Assembly: GCA_036435485.1 (NCBI GenBank)
Contig: CM071596.1
Coordinates: forward strand, 17,324,001-17,388,000
Reading direction: 5' to 3'
DNA from: Saposhnikovia divaricata
Taxonomy: Eukaryota > Streptophyta > Magnoliopsida > Apiales > Apiaceae
Length of the DNA stretch: 64,000 nucleotides
The notes beneath the pieces are model-generated. The model did not search any database. It was not told the origin of the DNA and saw only the letters and a program-made list of their open reading frames with translations. The translations under genes and the position numbers were made by a program. Every line of letters begins with the position of its first letter. The stretch's first letter is position 1. Of this stretch, positions 46,103 through 59,010 are shown piece after piece.

Positions 46103-46694
46103 TGTTGTGGAATAAAAACTAGGTTACAATTTGTAATTAATGCTAGGGTGGTTGAGCTTCGAGCTTTAATGGCTGTTTCCGTGTTACGAGACTGATCGGT
46201 CCTCACAGAGTGCCTACATATCTCGTTATTGAGAATCAAGCCAAGACGTAGTTCTAGGTGATGGTGCCCTCAAGGCTATGGCGGCGAGAGCTCACCTAGG
46301 ACGCAGTGGCTTGTATGTCCTTATTCGAGGATTAAGCCAAAACGTAGTTCTGAGATGAGGGGTTAGACTCTTTATATAAGCTGAGAAGCCCTAGAATTAT
46401 GGTAGGAGTCAGAGACTTGGTGGACAAGTTTTCCTTGAGGAAGGTTCTAGATCTATTCCTTATAGGAATCAGTTTTCATGTTGAAATATGTATCTTGGAG
46501 GCTAAGTCAGGCAAGAGTAATATTCTTGTTTGACTCTTATTTGCTGAGCTATTTATTACCCTTAATATTAATTACGAAATTAATATTATAAATAGGGTTT
46601 GGGCCCATCTGGTGGGCCCCACGTTTGGACCATTCCGGGTATAATTAATGCCACATTAAATGTGTCCTTTAAGGCTTACTTTTAGCCCATATCA
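46103..46694 (-). repeat. 3' LTR of a second Tat-type element
   Basis: 592 bp starting TGTTGTGGAATAAAAACT and ending CAGCCCATATCA-like (TTTAGCCCATATCA). It is related to, but clearly diverged from, the LTRs of element B, with an extra block around 46255-46345 that duplicates the ATTAAGCCAAAACGTAGTTC region. The PPT sequence TTTGCCCCCCAACTT (plus strand) lies on its right, so the element body extends right on the minus strand. There it is cut by the Athila insertion at 48034. Confidence 0.85.
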
Positions 46695-46849
46695 TTTGCC
46701 CCCCAACTTCTAGGAAAACTGATCAGGTTTTCCTTGAAGTTATAACGGCCTTATTCGAGACTTGGGTCAGGGTTTATTGCTCTTAGGTGAGTATTTTCAA
46801 CAATATAATCTTAATGTAAAGCGTGGAGCGACCGACGCATTTACGATGA

Positions 46850-47366
46850 GGTTGAACGACACTAAGCGGTGTTAAACGGCACTACACAGCGTTAGTCAGC
46901 CTTAAACAACGTTTAAACAGTGTTAAACAATGTTAAATGGCATAAAACGGCACTAACGGCACTAATCGGTGCTAATCGGCACTAATCTGTGCTAACATGC
47001 ACTAAACAGTGCTTAAACGGGACCAAGCGGTGCTAATCGTCACTAATCTGTGCTAACAGGCACTAAACATTGCTTAAACGGCACTAAGCGGTGCTAATCG
47101 GCACTAATATGTGCTTAATCGGCACTAAACATTGCTAATCGGCAGTAAACGGTGCTAATCGGCACTAAACGGTGCTAATCGGCACTAAACAGTGCTTAAA
47201 TGGCACCAAGCGGTGCTAATCGGCACTAATCTGTGCTAACAGGCACTAAACAGTGCTTAAACGGCACTAAGCGGTGCTAATCGGCACTAATCTATGCTTA
47301 ATCGGCACTAAACAGTGCTAATCGGCACTAAACGGTGCTTAATCGGCACTAAACGGTGCTTATTCA
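46850..47366. repeat. Tandem array of about 20-bp units
   Basis: Roughly 25 variable units of the form CGGCACTAAACGGTGCTAAT. Each unit is itself a weak inverted repeat (GGCACTAA / TTAGCACC-like), so single strands could form a chain of small hairpins. Confidence 0.88.
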
Positions 47367-47369
47367 TCC

Positions 47370-48000
47370 GTGATCTTAAGGATCGAGAATCTTGATCTTG
47401 ATCTTGAATCATGGATCTAGGATCTAAAATCATCCGTGATCCTAGGGATCAAGAATCTTGATCTTGATCTCAAATCATCGAGAATCCGAGATTTGCTGGA
47501 AAAGTCGAGTTCTGGGACCGCAAACTACCCGTGGTTGGCTGCACGGTGATCGGTCGGAGGCCTTCCGGACACGGTGGTTGGCCGGCTCGTGGTCTTCCAG
47601 CTCGTGGTCGGCCAGAGGCCTTCCGGACATGGTGGTCTTCCGGCTCGTGGTCTTCCAGCTCGTGGTCTTCCAGCTCGTGGTCTTGAGGATCAAGAATCTT
47701 GATCTTGATCTCAAGTCACTATTTTGGTCATTCGTGACTTCGTTATCTTAAGGATCAAGAACCTTGATCTTGATCTCAAGTCATCAGGGATCTAGGATCT
47801 AAAATCATCCGTGGTCCTAAGGATCAAGAATCTTGATCTTGATCTCGAATCATCCGTGATCTCGAAGAGAATCATGGATCTAGGATCTAAAATCATCCGT
47901 GATCTTAAGGATCAAGAATCTTGATCTTGATCTCAAACCATCGAAAATCATCCGAGATTCGCTGAAAAAAAATCGAGTTCTGGGACCACAAACTACCCGT
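47370..48000. repeat. GATC/CTTGATCTTGATCT-rich complex repeat
   Basis: Recurring modules GATCAAGAATCTTGATCTTG and ATCATCCGTGATC, plus a local array of GTGGTCTTCCAGCTC at 47590-47685. Confidence 0.85.
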
Positions 48001-48839
48001 GATCGGCCGGATCAATGGGTAGCTCGTGGTCGGTGTTGGTTCGAAAACTAACTGCGCAAGTGTACGCGGTCACAAGTAATATAACAAATTCGTTCCCACG
48101 AAGACTTGGTGTTTGTTCAGAAATAATGTTTAAGTAACGACGTATGATTAAACAACAAACTGCTTGAATAAATACAAAGGGGGGTTTTGTTTGTATTTTT
48201 CTAATTGATTAATTAAATTAATAATAATTAATTCAAACTAATTAATTTAATTAAATGAGAATTTATATGTGAGAAAAACATGGGATTCTAATTTCATTAT
48301 TTATTTCATTTAGAATTGAGGCCTTAATTTCAAAGTAATTTTGATAATTTACGAAAGCTAGTCGGGAACACGAAACTAACATAAGCGCCATTCAGCCTTA
48401 ACTCATATCAAACCATACGAACATCCACTTAAAAAGATAGAAGTCGCGTGGACACCTTTTATGCTTAGACCCTATATGTCTATAAGATTTGAAAACATAA
48501 TTGGTTTACGAATAAATTCCTTTATTATGACTACATAGGGTGATGTGATCCAAAATCCTACCACTTATCGTAAATGTACATGACAATTACGAACCTATGC
48601 TAACATGGCAAATTCTAAATTCCTAAATCCACTTTCGCATTCATTAGGAATTAATAATTTAGACGTTAGCTACGCATCTAATAAATTAAGCGCAACCACA
48701 TTAGGCAATCTGAATTTTTATCATAATACAAATTATTAAGGCATCGAATTACTAAATTATGTAAATAAATCCATTAGAATCCCATGACGGCGATTAGTTC
48801 ATAATTGAACGAATCGTCATCATGAGATTAATTGAAACC

Positions 48840-48943
<104 letters not shown>

Positions 48944-49654
48944 TAAATTAAAAATTGCGATAAATTAAATATGAAAATTACGAGAGTTAGAAAGTAGAAC
49001 CGAAATAGCTTCCAATGAAAGAAAAGAGCCCTCCAAATAATCCCCTTAAATTCTTCAACCAAAATAACATTTAAACTATATTTGCAAAAAATTAAAGTGT
49101 ATAAAAATGAAACTAGAAATTACAAGGAAATTAGAGAGAATACAAGAGAGAATGTTTTTCTCTCCAAATTGTTGTGTGTTTTTTAGCTTGAGAACTCACC
49201 TATTTATAGCAAAAAATTAGCACACCAATTAATAAAATAAAAATAAAAAGAAATAAAAAGAATTCAAAAGAAATAAAAACAGCACAACAAAATAGTTGAA
49301 TCAGCCGAAAGGAACTAAAAAAAACAGCACTACAAACAGCACTACAAAATAACAACCCATCTGACCACTTGTTTTGAATGCGCCTTTTTTTTCTCTTTTT
49401 TTTTGTTTGTTTATTCACTTTGCACATAACCTAGCGACCTGCAACATATTTTAACAAATCATGGCCTAATTTGTTTTATAGGCACGGTTCCGTAAAAATA
49501 TTTTTTTCACCCGCACAGCTTATAATCTTTAATTAATAAATAATTAATTTAATTCAGAAATTATAAAAATAAATATCTAATATTATTAGATATTTAAAAA
49601 TATAATTTCCTAATTAAATAAAATATTTATTAATATAAATATATCTTTAAGTCA

Positions 49655-50085
49655 TAAGATGCGGTCTATTGAGGGCCTGGAACCGGACTCCTTTTGATTA
49701 ACAAAAAATATATCAATTCAAACCGGGGTTTTCTCTTTAAGAATACATCACTTTCCATCTTTTTGTGATAATTCTATTTTCTCATTGCTCGTCCAGGTGT
49801 AAATTACGGTCTCTTGAGGATCTGAAACCAGACTCTTTTTGCTTGGAAAAAAATATATCAATTCTAACCGGGATTTTCTCTTTAAGAATATATCACTTTC
49901 AATCTTTTTGTGATAATTCTATTTTATCATTGCTCGTCCAGGTGTAAATTACGGCCTCTTGAGGATCTGAAACTGGATTCCTTTTGCGAAACGAAAAATA
50001 TATCAATTCCAACCGGGGTTCCAGATTTAAGAATATATCACTCAGAATTTCTTTATGATAATTCTTTTTCCTCGTAGCCAGTCCA
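49655..50085. repeat. Three tandem 144-bp repeats in the Athila LTR
   Basis: Units begin near 49660, 49805 and 49950. They share CTTGAGGATCTGAAAC-like, AAAATATATCAATTC and TTTTTGTGATAATTCTATTTT-type blocks (the last one diverged). Confidence 0.88.
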
Positions 50086-50274
50086 CTTGATAAAATTGAG
50101 ACAGAAATCCACCATTTTTAACCTTTTATCGCCTAGATACCTAAAGTTGGGAGTTCTGCACAACAAATGCTGAAACACAACAAAAATGAATTAAAAGACA
50201 CAACATACTTAAGGATAAACCACCAATCTAGGCCAAAATAGCGCATAATAAGTGGATATAAAATCCACTTATCA

Positions 50275-51770
50275 CACCCCCAAACTTAAACTGATGCTTG
50301 TCCTCAAGCGAAAACAGACTCGTCTACCTCTAAATGCATGAATGCAACTGATGCAAGGATCCCATAAGCAAAGAAAGAACCAATTTAGCAGAGTGTCTCA
50401 GAGAATGTGATAACTCCAAATAGAGATCGACTAAATATCATCATATTAACATTTACAAGTACAGAAACGTGCGTGTGTGCAATGCTCATCAGAAATACTC
50501 TTAGCACTAGATCAAAACCATACCCATTCTTCGCCAAGTCAATCACAAGTTTATAAATAGAATGAACGCTAGACACTTCATAACCTAGAAACACCTCCAT
50601 CATCATTTGAGTTAGACAGGAATTCATGCTTTATTACTAACAACTATGACGCATAAAACTATACACAACACGCATGCTTATTTGACCGTGCAATGGATGA
50701 GACCCCAAAAGGCTTATACAATAATACCCATGTAGCGAGCGTTAGGTTAGTGGATCCCAGACCGTAAAAGTCTTAGGTCACTAGGCTTGAGTCCCCTAGA
50801 ACTTAATTGCTCGAGTATTAAAGAGCTCACCCTGGCCAACTCTGCATACCCACACTCTCATAAACACTCTTTATTTTTATTTTTATTTTTATTTTCTTTT
50901 CTTCTTGCTTTTTTTTTACAAATGCAATCTCGAATAAGAATTCTCAATTCCAACCCTAGACTACTCATATAAATATGAGCTGGCTACTAGCCAATTGACA
51001 CCTATCCATTATTAACAACTACACACAAACTAGCATGAACCCTGGTTTCCCCCAAACTTATATTTAGTGATTCTACGCTATCAAGGGAATAAAGAAAATT
51101 CCAAATATAATCAGGTGATTAAAATTTCAACAACCAAACAAGCATGACCTTAACCTAGCCCCAAAAGCAAATGATGAGTTGTGTAAGATTGTGTTTTTGC
51201 AACATGCACGTCAATTTATAAGTATTTAAATCAACCCTCTATCCATCATTATCACACTCAAATTCATCATTGACTACTAAACGGAACCACCAAGCGCTAC
51301 GGGATCAAGGACAATATGCTATGCAACTAATCATGAATATGCAATTTTTTTTATGGCACAATATGAATTATATGAAATAAAACTAGCATGGTATATTATG
51401 AACTACATGACTGAGTATGACTTGATTAATCAATTATCCTAAATCACCCCCAAACTTAAAATATTCAATGTCCTCATTGAAGGTATAAATAAAGGATAAA
51501 AGAGAACTCCCCTAACTATCGGCATCGTCGCCCTCCTCGGGCGGTGAATCAGGTGGTGGAAATGAGTTCCAAACTGAGGCTAATCTACCTTGAGAGAAGA
51601 ATTTTTCTTTTGAGAAGCCAGTTCCTGTAACTTGCCCATGACCTGCAAACTTGACATAACACTGAACAACATCACACAAAATCAAACCACACATAAAAAC
51701 ACCAAACCTATGGGTTGCCTCCCATGAAGCGCTTATTTATTGTCGCTAGCTTGACGATTCTGCCGCTTGA
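50275..51770 (-). other. Athila 3' non-coding region with two polypurine tracts
   Basis: The tract AAGTTTGGGGGTG on the minus strand occurs next to the LTR (50275-50290) and again at 51445-51462. Each is preceded by a GAGGACA motif. The 1.15 kb between them has no convincing ORF; Athila relatives often hold an env-like gene here, but none is recognisable. Confidence 0.6.
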
Positions 51771-53240
51771 TCACGTTGAGGCAAGAATAGCGGTGACTTC
51801 CTCACAGTTTACCGTACCACCGAAGTAATGTTTCAATCGCTGCTCGTTCACTTTAAACGGATTATCAGGGAACCTGTCATAGATTTCGACTGCACCGTGC
51901 GGAAAAACATTCTTCACGGTAAATGGACCCGACCATCTTTACTTGAGCTTTCCCGGGAAAAGTTTGAGTCTAGAGTTGTACAAAAGGACTGATTGACCTG
52001 GTTCAAATGATTTATGTACTAGCTTCCTATCATGCCATCGCTTCACTTTTTCCTTGTACATTTTTGAATTCTCATATGCCTGTGAACGGAATTCCTCAAG
52101 TTCATTCAATTGCAGCATTCGCTTTTCACCTGCATCTTTCATGTCAAAGTTTAATTTCTTTAAGGCCCAGTAGGCCTTGTGCTCTAGCTCAGCTGGAAGA
52201 TGACAAGCCTTTCCATAAACCAACTGAAATGGTGACATTCCCAATGGAGTCTTGTATGCTGTCCTGTATGCCCACGCAGCTTCTTCTAATTTCAACGACC
52301 AATCTTTCCTGGATGTATTAACCACTTTTTCTAGGATCCGCTTGATCTCCCGATTGGAAACTTCTGCTTGCCCATTTGTTTGGGGATGATAGGCAGTGGC
52401 AACACGATGGGTTACACGATATTTGGCCATGAGTGAGGTGAACTGCCGATTACAAAAATGAGACCCTTCATCGCTGATGATTGCTCGTGGTGTTCCAAAT
52501 CATGTGAAAATATTCTTGTGCAGAAAGTTTATCACCACTTTAGCATCGTTTGTAGGTAGAGCTTTGACTTCTACCCATTTGGACACATAATCCACAGTTA
52601 GCAGAATGTACTGGTTGTTGCGCGATGAGACAAATGGTCCCATGAAGTCTATTCCCCGGACATCAAAGATTTCCACTTCCAAGATCATGTTGAGGGGCAT
52701 CTCATTCCTTTTGGAAATATTTCCCACACGTTGACACCTATCACATTTCAGTACAAAGTGATGCGCATCTTTGAACAATGTTGGCCAGAAGAAACCTGCT
52801 TGCAGTACTCTGGCAGCTGTCTTCTCTCCACCATAGTGACCCCCATACGTGGTAGAATGACAATCTTGTAGAACACCCTTAGTCTCACTATATGGAATAC
52901 ATCTCCTGATTATCTGATCGGCTCCCTGTCTAAATAAGAATGGCTCATCCCAACGATACCACTTCACGTTATGCAGAAATTTCTTCCTTTGAGCATAAGA
53001 GAATCCTGAGGGAATGACATTACTCACCAGATAGTTCACAATATCTACAAACCATGGTTCTTCCTTTTGCACCCCAAAAAGCTGCTCAGCTGGAAAAGAT
53101 TCGTTGATTAAAGTTTTATCCCTTGAATCCTTACCATGGTCTTCCAAACGAGATAGATGATCGGCTACCTGATTTTCTGTCCCCTTCCTGTCTTTTATTT
53201 CAAGCTCAAACTCTTGCAGCAGAAGAATCCAACGAATCAA
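51771..53240 (-). pseudogene. Athila RNase H end and integrase (pol C-terminal part)
   Basis: It begins with LIRWILLLQEFELEI and the HLSRLED end motif of RNase H. Integrase follows with the zinc finger HYGGEKTAARVLQAG to CDRCQR. The DDE core is GIDFMGPFVSS, then SDEGSHF, then YHPQTNGQAEVSN, followed by the C-terminal FPGKLK/RWSGPF region. One reading frame spans the whole stretch but is cut by TGA at 52500-52502 (between NIFT and FGTP) and TAA at 51939-51941. It then runs to a terminal TGA at 51771, which I take as the original pol end. Confidence 0.88.
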
Positions 53241-54572
53241 TCACGGCTTTGAATCCTTCTTCGAAAATAGATATCTAATGGCTGCATGATCAGTGTAGAC
53301 TGTCACCTTTGTCCCAAGCAAATAGGACCTGAATTTCTCAAAACCATAGACAACTGCCAAAAGCTCTTTCTCCGTAGTGGTGTAATTTAGCTGTGCATCG
53401 CTGAGTGTTTTACTAGCATAGTAAACCACATGAAAAATATTCTTCTTTCGCTGACCAAGCATAGCTCCCACTGCAAAATCACTAGCATCGCACATCATCT
53501 CGAAAGGTTCACCCCGATCAGGTGCTGTGATAACAGGCGCTGTTGTCAACTTCTTTTTCAATAGCTCAAAGGCAGCTAAACAATCTTGATCAAACCGGAA
53601 GGGAACATCCTTCTCCAACAAACTGCATAAAGGTTTAGAGATTTTGGAGAAATCTTGAATGAACCGCCGATAGAAACCTGCATGACCAAGAAAACTTCGG
53701 ATTCCCTTGACTGAGATTGGTGGAGGAAGATTTTCAATAGTCTCCACTTTCGCCTTATCCACTTCGAGCCCCTTACTGGATACCTTGTGCCCAAGAATGA
53801 TTCCTTCTTGCACCATGAAGTGACATTTCTCCCAATTGAGCACCAGATTAGTCTCAACACATCTTTTCAGCACTAGACTCAGGTTGTGCAAGCACTCATC
53901 GTACGAAGTTCCAAAAACTGAAAAGTCATCTATGAAAACTTCCACATTTATTCCAATCATGTCAGAGAATATGGCCATCATGCATCTCTGAAAGGTCGCA
54001 GGTGCACCACAGAGCCCAAAGAAACTCGACGAAAAGCAAAAGTGCCAAAAGGACAAGTGAAAGTGGTCTTCTCCTGATCTTCTTGGGCGATACAAATCTG
54101 ATTGTAACCTGAATAACCATCGAGAAGGCAGTAATATTCATGGCCAGCCAACCTATCCAGCATTTGATCGATGAATGGAAGAGGAAAATGATCTTTCCTG
54201 GTGGCCTTGTTCAACTTGCGATAGTCCATGCATATTCTCCATCCTGTGACTGTCCGAGTAGGGATGAGCTCATTCTTCTCATTGGCTACAACTGTCATGC
54301 CTCCTTTCTTGGGCACACACTGAACTGGACTCACCCAAGAACTGTCTGAAATAGGGTAGATGATACCAGCATCCAACCACTTAAGAATCTCTTTCTTCAC
54401 CACCTCTTTCATAATAGGATTAAGTCTTCACTGATGCTCAACAGTAGGTTTACTTCCTTCCTCTAGCAGAATTTTGTGCATGCAATACGAAGGGCTGATT
54501 CCCTTGATATCTGCTATGGTCCATCCAATGGCTGATTTGAATTCTCTCAGAATTCGCAAAAGCTTATCTTCC
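53241..54572 (-). pseudogene. Athila reverse transcriptase and RNase H N-terminal part
   Basis: From about 54572 the frame gives the pre-RT linker (SAIGWTIADIKGISPSYC), a TGA at 54428-54430, and RT motifs WVSPVQCVPKKGG and DYRKLNKATRKDHFPLPFIDQ. A one-base shift follows near 54033, then GLCGAPATFQRCM, the catalytic box VEVFIDDFSVFG, and an RNase H core CDASDFAVGAMLGQR. It ends at TGA 53241-53243, after which the same frame goes on. Confidence 0.88.
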
Positions 54573-55857
54573 TTACTCCCTGATTAGATTAGAAGCAATA
54601 ATAACAGGTAATGTAGACGCATCACCCAGAAACGCATACCTCAAGTGGTCCGGCAATGGTTTGAGTTCAAGTATAGGAGCTTCTTCAATAGATGGCTTTA
54701 GACGCTCCTGGGAATTTTGTAGTTCTGCTAATCCAAGAGACTCAAATGGCATATCAAATCTTCTCTTCCAAGGAGCTGAATTTAATTGCTGAAGTTGTTC
54801 TGCTCCTTCTTCATCTTCCACCTCAGAATCCCCTATCAATGCTCTCTCCAAGGGGTCTGTTAATAACATCTGCTCAAGCTCTGTTTTAACTGTAGATTCG
54901 GCCAAGTCAACTTTGAAACACTCCTCCTCAGATGGAAGCTTCATTGCTTTGAACACATTAAAAGTGATGTTTTGGTCTTGCACCCTCATTGTGAGTTCAC
55001 CTTTCTGGACATCAATCAACGTCCGACCTGTAGCTAAGAATGGTCTTCCCAAGATAATGGGAATCTTCTTATCCTCCTTAAAATCTAGAATAACAAAGTC
55101 AGCTGGGAAGATGAGCTTATCCACTTTCACCAAAACATCCTCCACTATGCCTCTAGGATATGTGATTGATCGATCAGCCAACTGTAAAGAGATATTGGAA
55201 GGCTTCGGATCCGGCAGACCAAGTTGCATGAAAACCGACAATGGCATCAGATTGATGCTAGCTCCCAAGTCACACAAGCACTTTTCAAAAGATAGATTAC
55301 CAATAGTGCATGGAATAGTGAAGCTACCAGGATCCTTTAGCTTCGGAGGCAATTTCTGTTGCAGAACAGCACTGCATTCTTCCGTCAGTGCCACGGTTTC
55401 CAGATCCTCGAGTTTGAGCTTCCGAGATAGGATACCCTTCATGAACTTAGCATAACTCGGCATCTGTTCCAATGCTTCTGCAAAAGGTATATTAATATGT
55501 AGCTTCTTGAATACCTCTAAAAATTTTGCAAACTGCTTATCCAATTTCTGCTTCTGGAGTCTCTGCGGATATGGTGGAGGGGGGTAGATTTGAGTGTTTG
55601 CAGTTTTATGCTCCTCAGATGCTTTCTCAGATGGTGCGCTGACACCCTCCGGTTTGCTGATGATATTTTCGGGTTTCAAGATCTCCGTTTGTTCCTTCGT
55701 AGTGGTGTGGCTGCCCTGTGCCTCTGGCTATTCGATTACCCTTTCAACTTCTTGGTCCTTTATGATTTTGCCCGATCTTAAAGTGATAGCTTTGACTTGT
55801 TCTTTGCTGAAAGAACCCAGATTTTGGGTGGAATTAAAACTTTTATGTATTTAATGA
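54573..55857 (-). pseudogene. Athila gag C-terminus and aspartic protease
   Basis: The open part 55679-54573 (368 residues) has the gag/protease linker PPPYPQRLQKQKLDKQFAKF. The protease active-site region is CDLGASINLMPLS, with the flap-side IPIILGRPFLAT. Upstream, the same frame carries QVKAITLRSGK, typical of Athila gag, beyond a TAG at 55728-55730. Homology fades at about 55845-55857 where element C starts. A frameshift near 54575 separates it from the RT linker. Confidence 0.85.
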
Positions 55858-56534
55858 TGTAAGAATGAATAGTGGATATGGCTACAATGTAATAATTGAT
55901 ATTTGGGAAAGAATGAATGGAATGCGACTTTATTATGTTATGTCTTGAAGAATGCTAAAGGGTGACAACATAGGTAAGAATAATCTATCTTCTAAGGGAA
56001 TAAGATATGGCAACTTCAAGTAAGAGAATACTCTCATGTCATCCAGATCGATAACGATTAATCCAGTAGTTCCGTAAAAAGGTTAAGGAACGATCGAAAG
56101 AGAATACGGACAATTATACAACCCTAAGAGAACAAGTAAAGAATACAGAATGAATAGTGTTTTGGTGGGAGTATATAATAATATGAGACGACACTATATA
56201 GAAGTATTCGGAACGGATTTCCGAGTTCGTATTAGTGATCCAGGGGGAAAATAAGTGTATGTAAAAGCTGTCGGATTCTGAAAAACCGCACTTTTATTTT
56301 CTCCGAGAGTTCCCTGGACACTGATAGCCTTAAGTATTTAACGAATGGATTAAAGGAATATAAAATGGAAAGTTAGAATGAAAGATGGAGAATGAAAGTA
56401 TTAATATTAAAGAGGATTCCCGGTAAACCCTAATTAGAAATCCGTGAAATATTCTCACGAACGATCAATCGAAACGGGTAATAACCGGACACAGAAACAA
56501 GCAGAGGAAGCAAGAGTCTTGTGCAAGCTACTAG

Positions 56535-56542
56535 TATAAATA
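56535..56542 (+). promoter_or_regulatory. Candidate TATA box in the element C LTR
   Basis: TATAAATA in the 5' third of the LTR. If used, transcription would begin about 30 bp downstream and R/U5 would be several kb long. Other AT-rich candidates exist nearby, so this is tentative. Confidence 0.35.
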
Positions 56543-58299
56543 TCTAGTAACTAAACTAGAAGCAAGGAACTAGCACCTTAGAGGAGGAACTAAGTACTTA
56601 GCAAGTAACTACCTAGTTAAGCTTTAACCACCACAAAACCAACACATGTCTTGCCATTTGAGCATCCAACACCTCATCACTTTATTAAAGTGACTTTTAC
56701 TAGATATTATGTTGTAAGTGGATGAGAGTGAAGGAGATTAAAACACAAAAAAAAAATCAAAGAAACCAAGCAATTCTCTCCCCCCCCTTGCAAACAAAAC
56801 CATTCGGCTATACCCATAAATTCCAAATCCAAACTCAACCTTCCCACCATTTTTTGTTCTTGAAATTTTTAAGGTGAGACTTACATTTCATAAAACTTAT
56901 CTCCTCAAAATCTTAGCCTCAAACTCATCCAATTCCATTTTCAAAAAAATCAAACAAGAGGAGGGTGAATAGTGTTCATCATATACTAACTTTGTTTTCT
57001 TGGTTTTTCATGGTTGATATAGCAAGCATACTCACTCCTAAGGACCATACAAGGCTTAGTAAGGCTATATCACTATCTAAGGAAGGTATAAATCTCTTGA
57101 AACCCTAACCCTTGTTTGAGATTTAAGCATGTTTATGATAGTTATAACTTAGTTATGGTTATGTTAAAGTTATAAGCATGATTATGTATGGATTTTGGAT
57201 TAATGATGTAAATAGCTAGATGAACGGAAAGGCATTGCTTGGCCTCAGTTCATGTATATAAGTCATGTATATGTTGTTTGGGTTGGATGCTATGTGTATG
57301 GGAAGATTCGAAATTGATAGATATTCGATTTACAGCCGTTATAATGCCCGATTTTACAATACCATGTTTTGTATGCCATTTTCCATGTCGAACCCCTACT
57401 GTCCAGAGACCTTATCTGCCATGATAGGATAGGTAATGTTCTAAGCTTCGTTTTGATATAAAGATCACGTGAAACGGACTTACGGTTTAGGATTTATGAC
57501 CAAATTACTAAAAGTAGTTCGAATCAGTAAACGAAAGTTCGTAACTGAAATTGAACCCTCGTAAGCTATGTAACGTCATGGCGAATCTTGGTAAATAAAT
57601 ACTAGGGGTAAGAAGGAAGGTGTGAAAGAAAACCGTATGTCAAAAAGAGCATTTTTCGATTTATTAAAAATGTTCGAGTCAAGGTTAAACGCGAACGAAC
57701 CCCTAAAAGACGACTCTTTTATAACTTCGGTAAAACACTTAGAAAACGGGCGATAAAACTCGGAGTATAATATTGGTTCGTAACGATCAACCTTAGAACT
57801 CATATGACTCAAGTATGTCCCAAGTATAAGTGCAGTGACATGTCGTATTAACGAACGAATGTCGGGTCGGATCAGTGATAATAAGTAATCCACTAAAAGG
57901 GGTATAACGAGATAACTCGAGAACGTGTTTCGATTTAAGTATAACTTAACTTTTAATATGTTAAGTGATTAATCCCGAATGCCTTGGCTATTTTTAGATC
58001 ACCAGGCTGAACCGGGACCCGCTATCACTACCCCTTACCGTACTCGACTACCAGGCAAGTTTCAATTCCCTTCTTTTAGGCTGTTGTTGTGATTGAATAA
58101 ATATATATATATATATATATGATTGCTGATATACATATGCCATTGCATGCATGCCTACTTTCAAGTTGAATTGATATACTTGTTCCCTGAATGTTATTGT
58201 TGGCTTATAAGCTAGATAGTTAGATATCAGTTATAAGCCGGGGATTGTAAGACCCTCATAGAAGGGCATATACATCTTATTAATCGAATATAGACCGGG

Positions 58300-59010
58300 A
58301 GTCAATATTCCTTGATATATCGAGATTACCTCGGAAGAAAATATTTAAGTAAATATTTTCTATTATTCAGGCGACGAATATTATTTGAATATTTGTTCGA
58401 GATTATTTATTTAATGATCCTTATTTCAAATAATTATTTGAACGTAACTATTCAACAAATAATACTTCTCAATATTCATTCAGAGTCGAATTGATTATCG
58501 ACTATTATTTCGAATATTCTTCTAAAGATGAGACTGTTAAATGAATATTATTTGGATATTCTTTTAGATTATTATTTTATTAAATAAATATTACTTTTGA
58601 ATATTCATTTAAGATATTAAATACTTGATGAATATTATTTTAATATTCATCTGAAGCTTTATTTAATTATCGAATATTATCTCGAATATTCCTTAAGGCT
58701 TGGATTACTAAATGAATATTACTTGATATTCATTTAGGATATTATTCATTAAATGAATATTACTTTTGAATATTCATTTAAATTCCTAATTAATTATGAA
58801 TATTACCTTAAATATTCTTTTCAGGTCTTATTAATTAATGAATATTGTTTTGAATATTCATTTAAATATTTATTTATTCAATAAATATTCTCCTGATATT
58901 TCTTCAGGGATTATTTTGAGAAATACTCTGATTTAAGATATTCTTTCATATTCCCAAGTATTCTTTAAATGTTTTAACTCAATAAATATTCTCTTAATAT
59001 TTATTCCATA
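58300..59010. repeat. AT-rich imperfect repeat field in the element C LTR
   Basis: Dozens of interspersed AATATTCATTTA and TGAATATTACTT motifs, often as inverted pairs around short spacers. There is no fixed period. Non-coding. Confidence 0.75.

Larger units (their letters stand above)
46695..48033 (-). mobile_element. 3' region of the second Tat-type element, with tandem arrays
   Basis: Begins with the same purine tract and about 150 bp of 3' sequence as element B. Two arrays follow: a short-period CGGCACTAA array (46850-47366) and a GATC-rich array (47370-48000). The stretch ends abruptly where the Athila LTR starts. No ORF is credible; the ORFs at 47458-47751 and 47475-47714 arise from the repeats. 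Confidence 0.75.

Noticed and set aside
46850..47366. CRISPR-like array
   Set aside because: Units are contiguous and variable with no unique spacers, and the DNA is plant nuclear.
47458..47751. 97-codon ORF rich in repeated residues, and its antisense partner
   Set aside because: Produced by the GTGGTCTTCCAGCTC and GATC arrays.
57576..57893. 105-codon minus-strand ORF inside the element C LTR
   Set aside because: No domain, opposite to element transcription, and no promoter or splice evidence.
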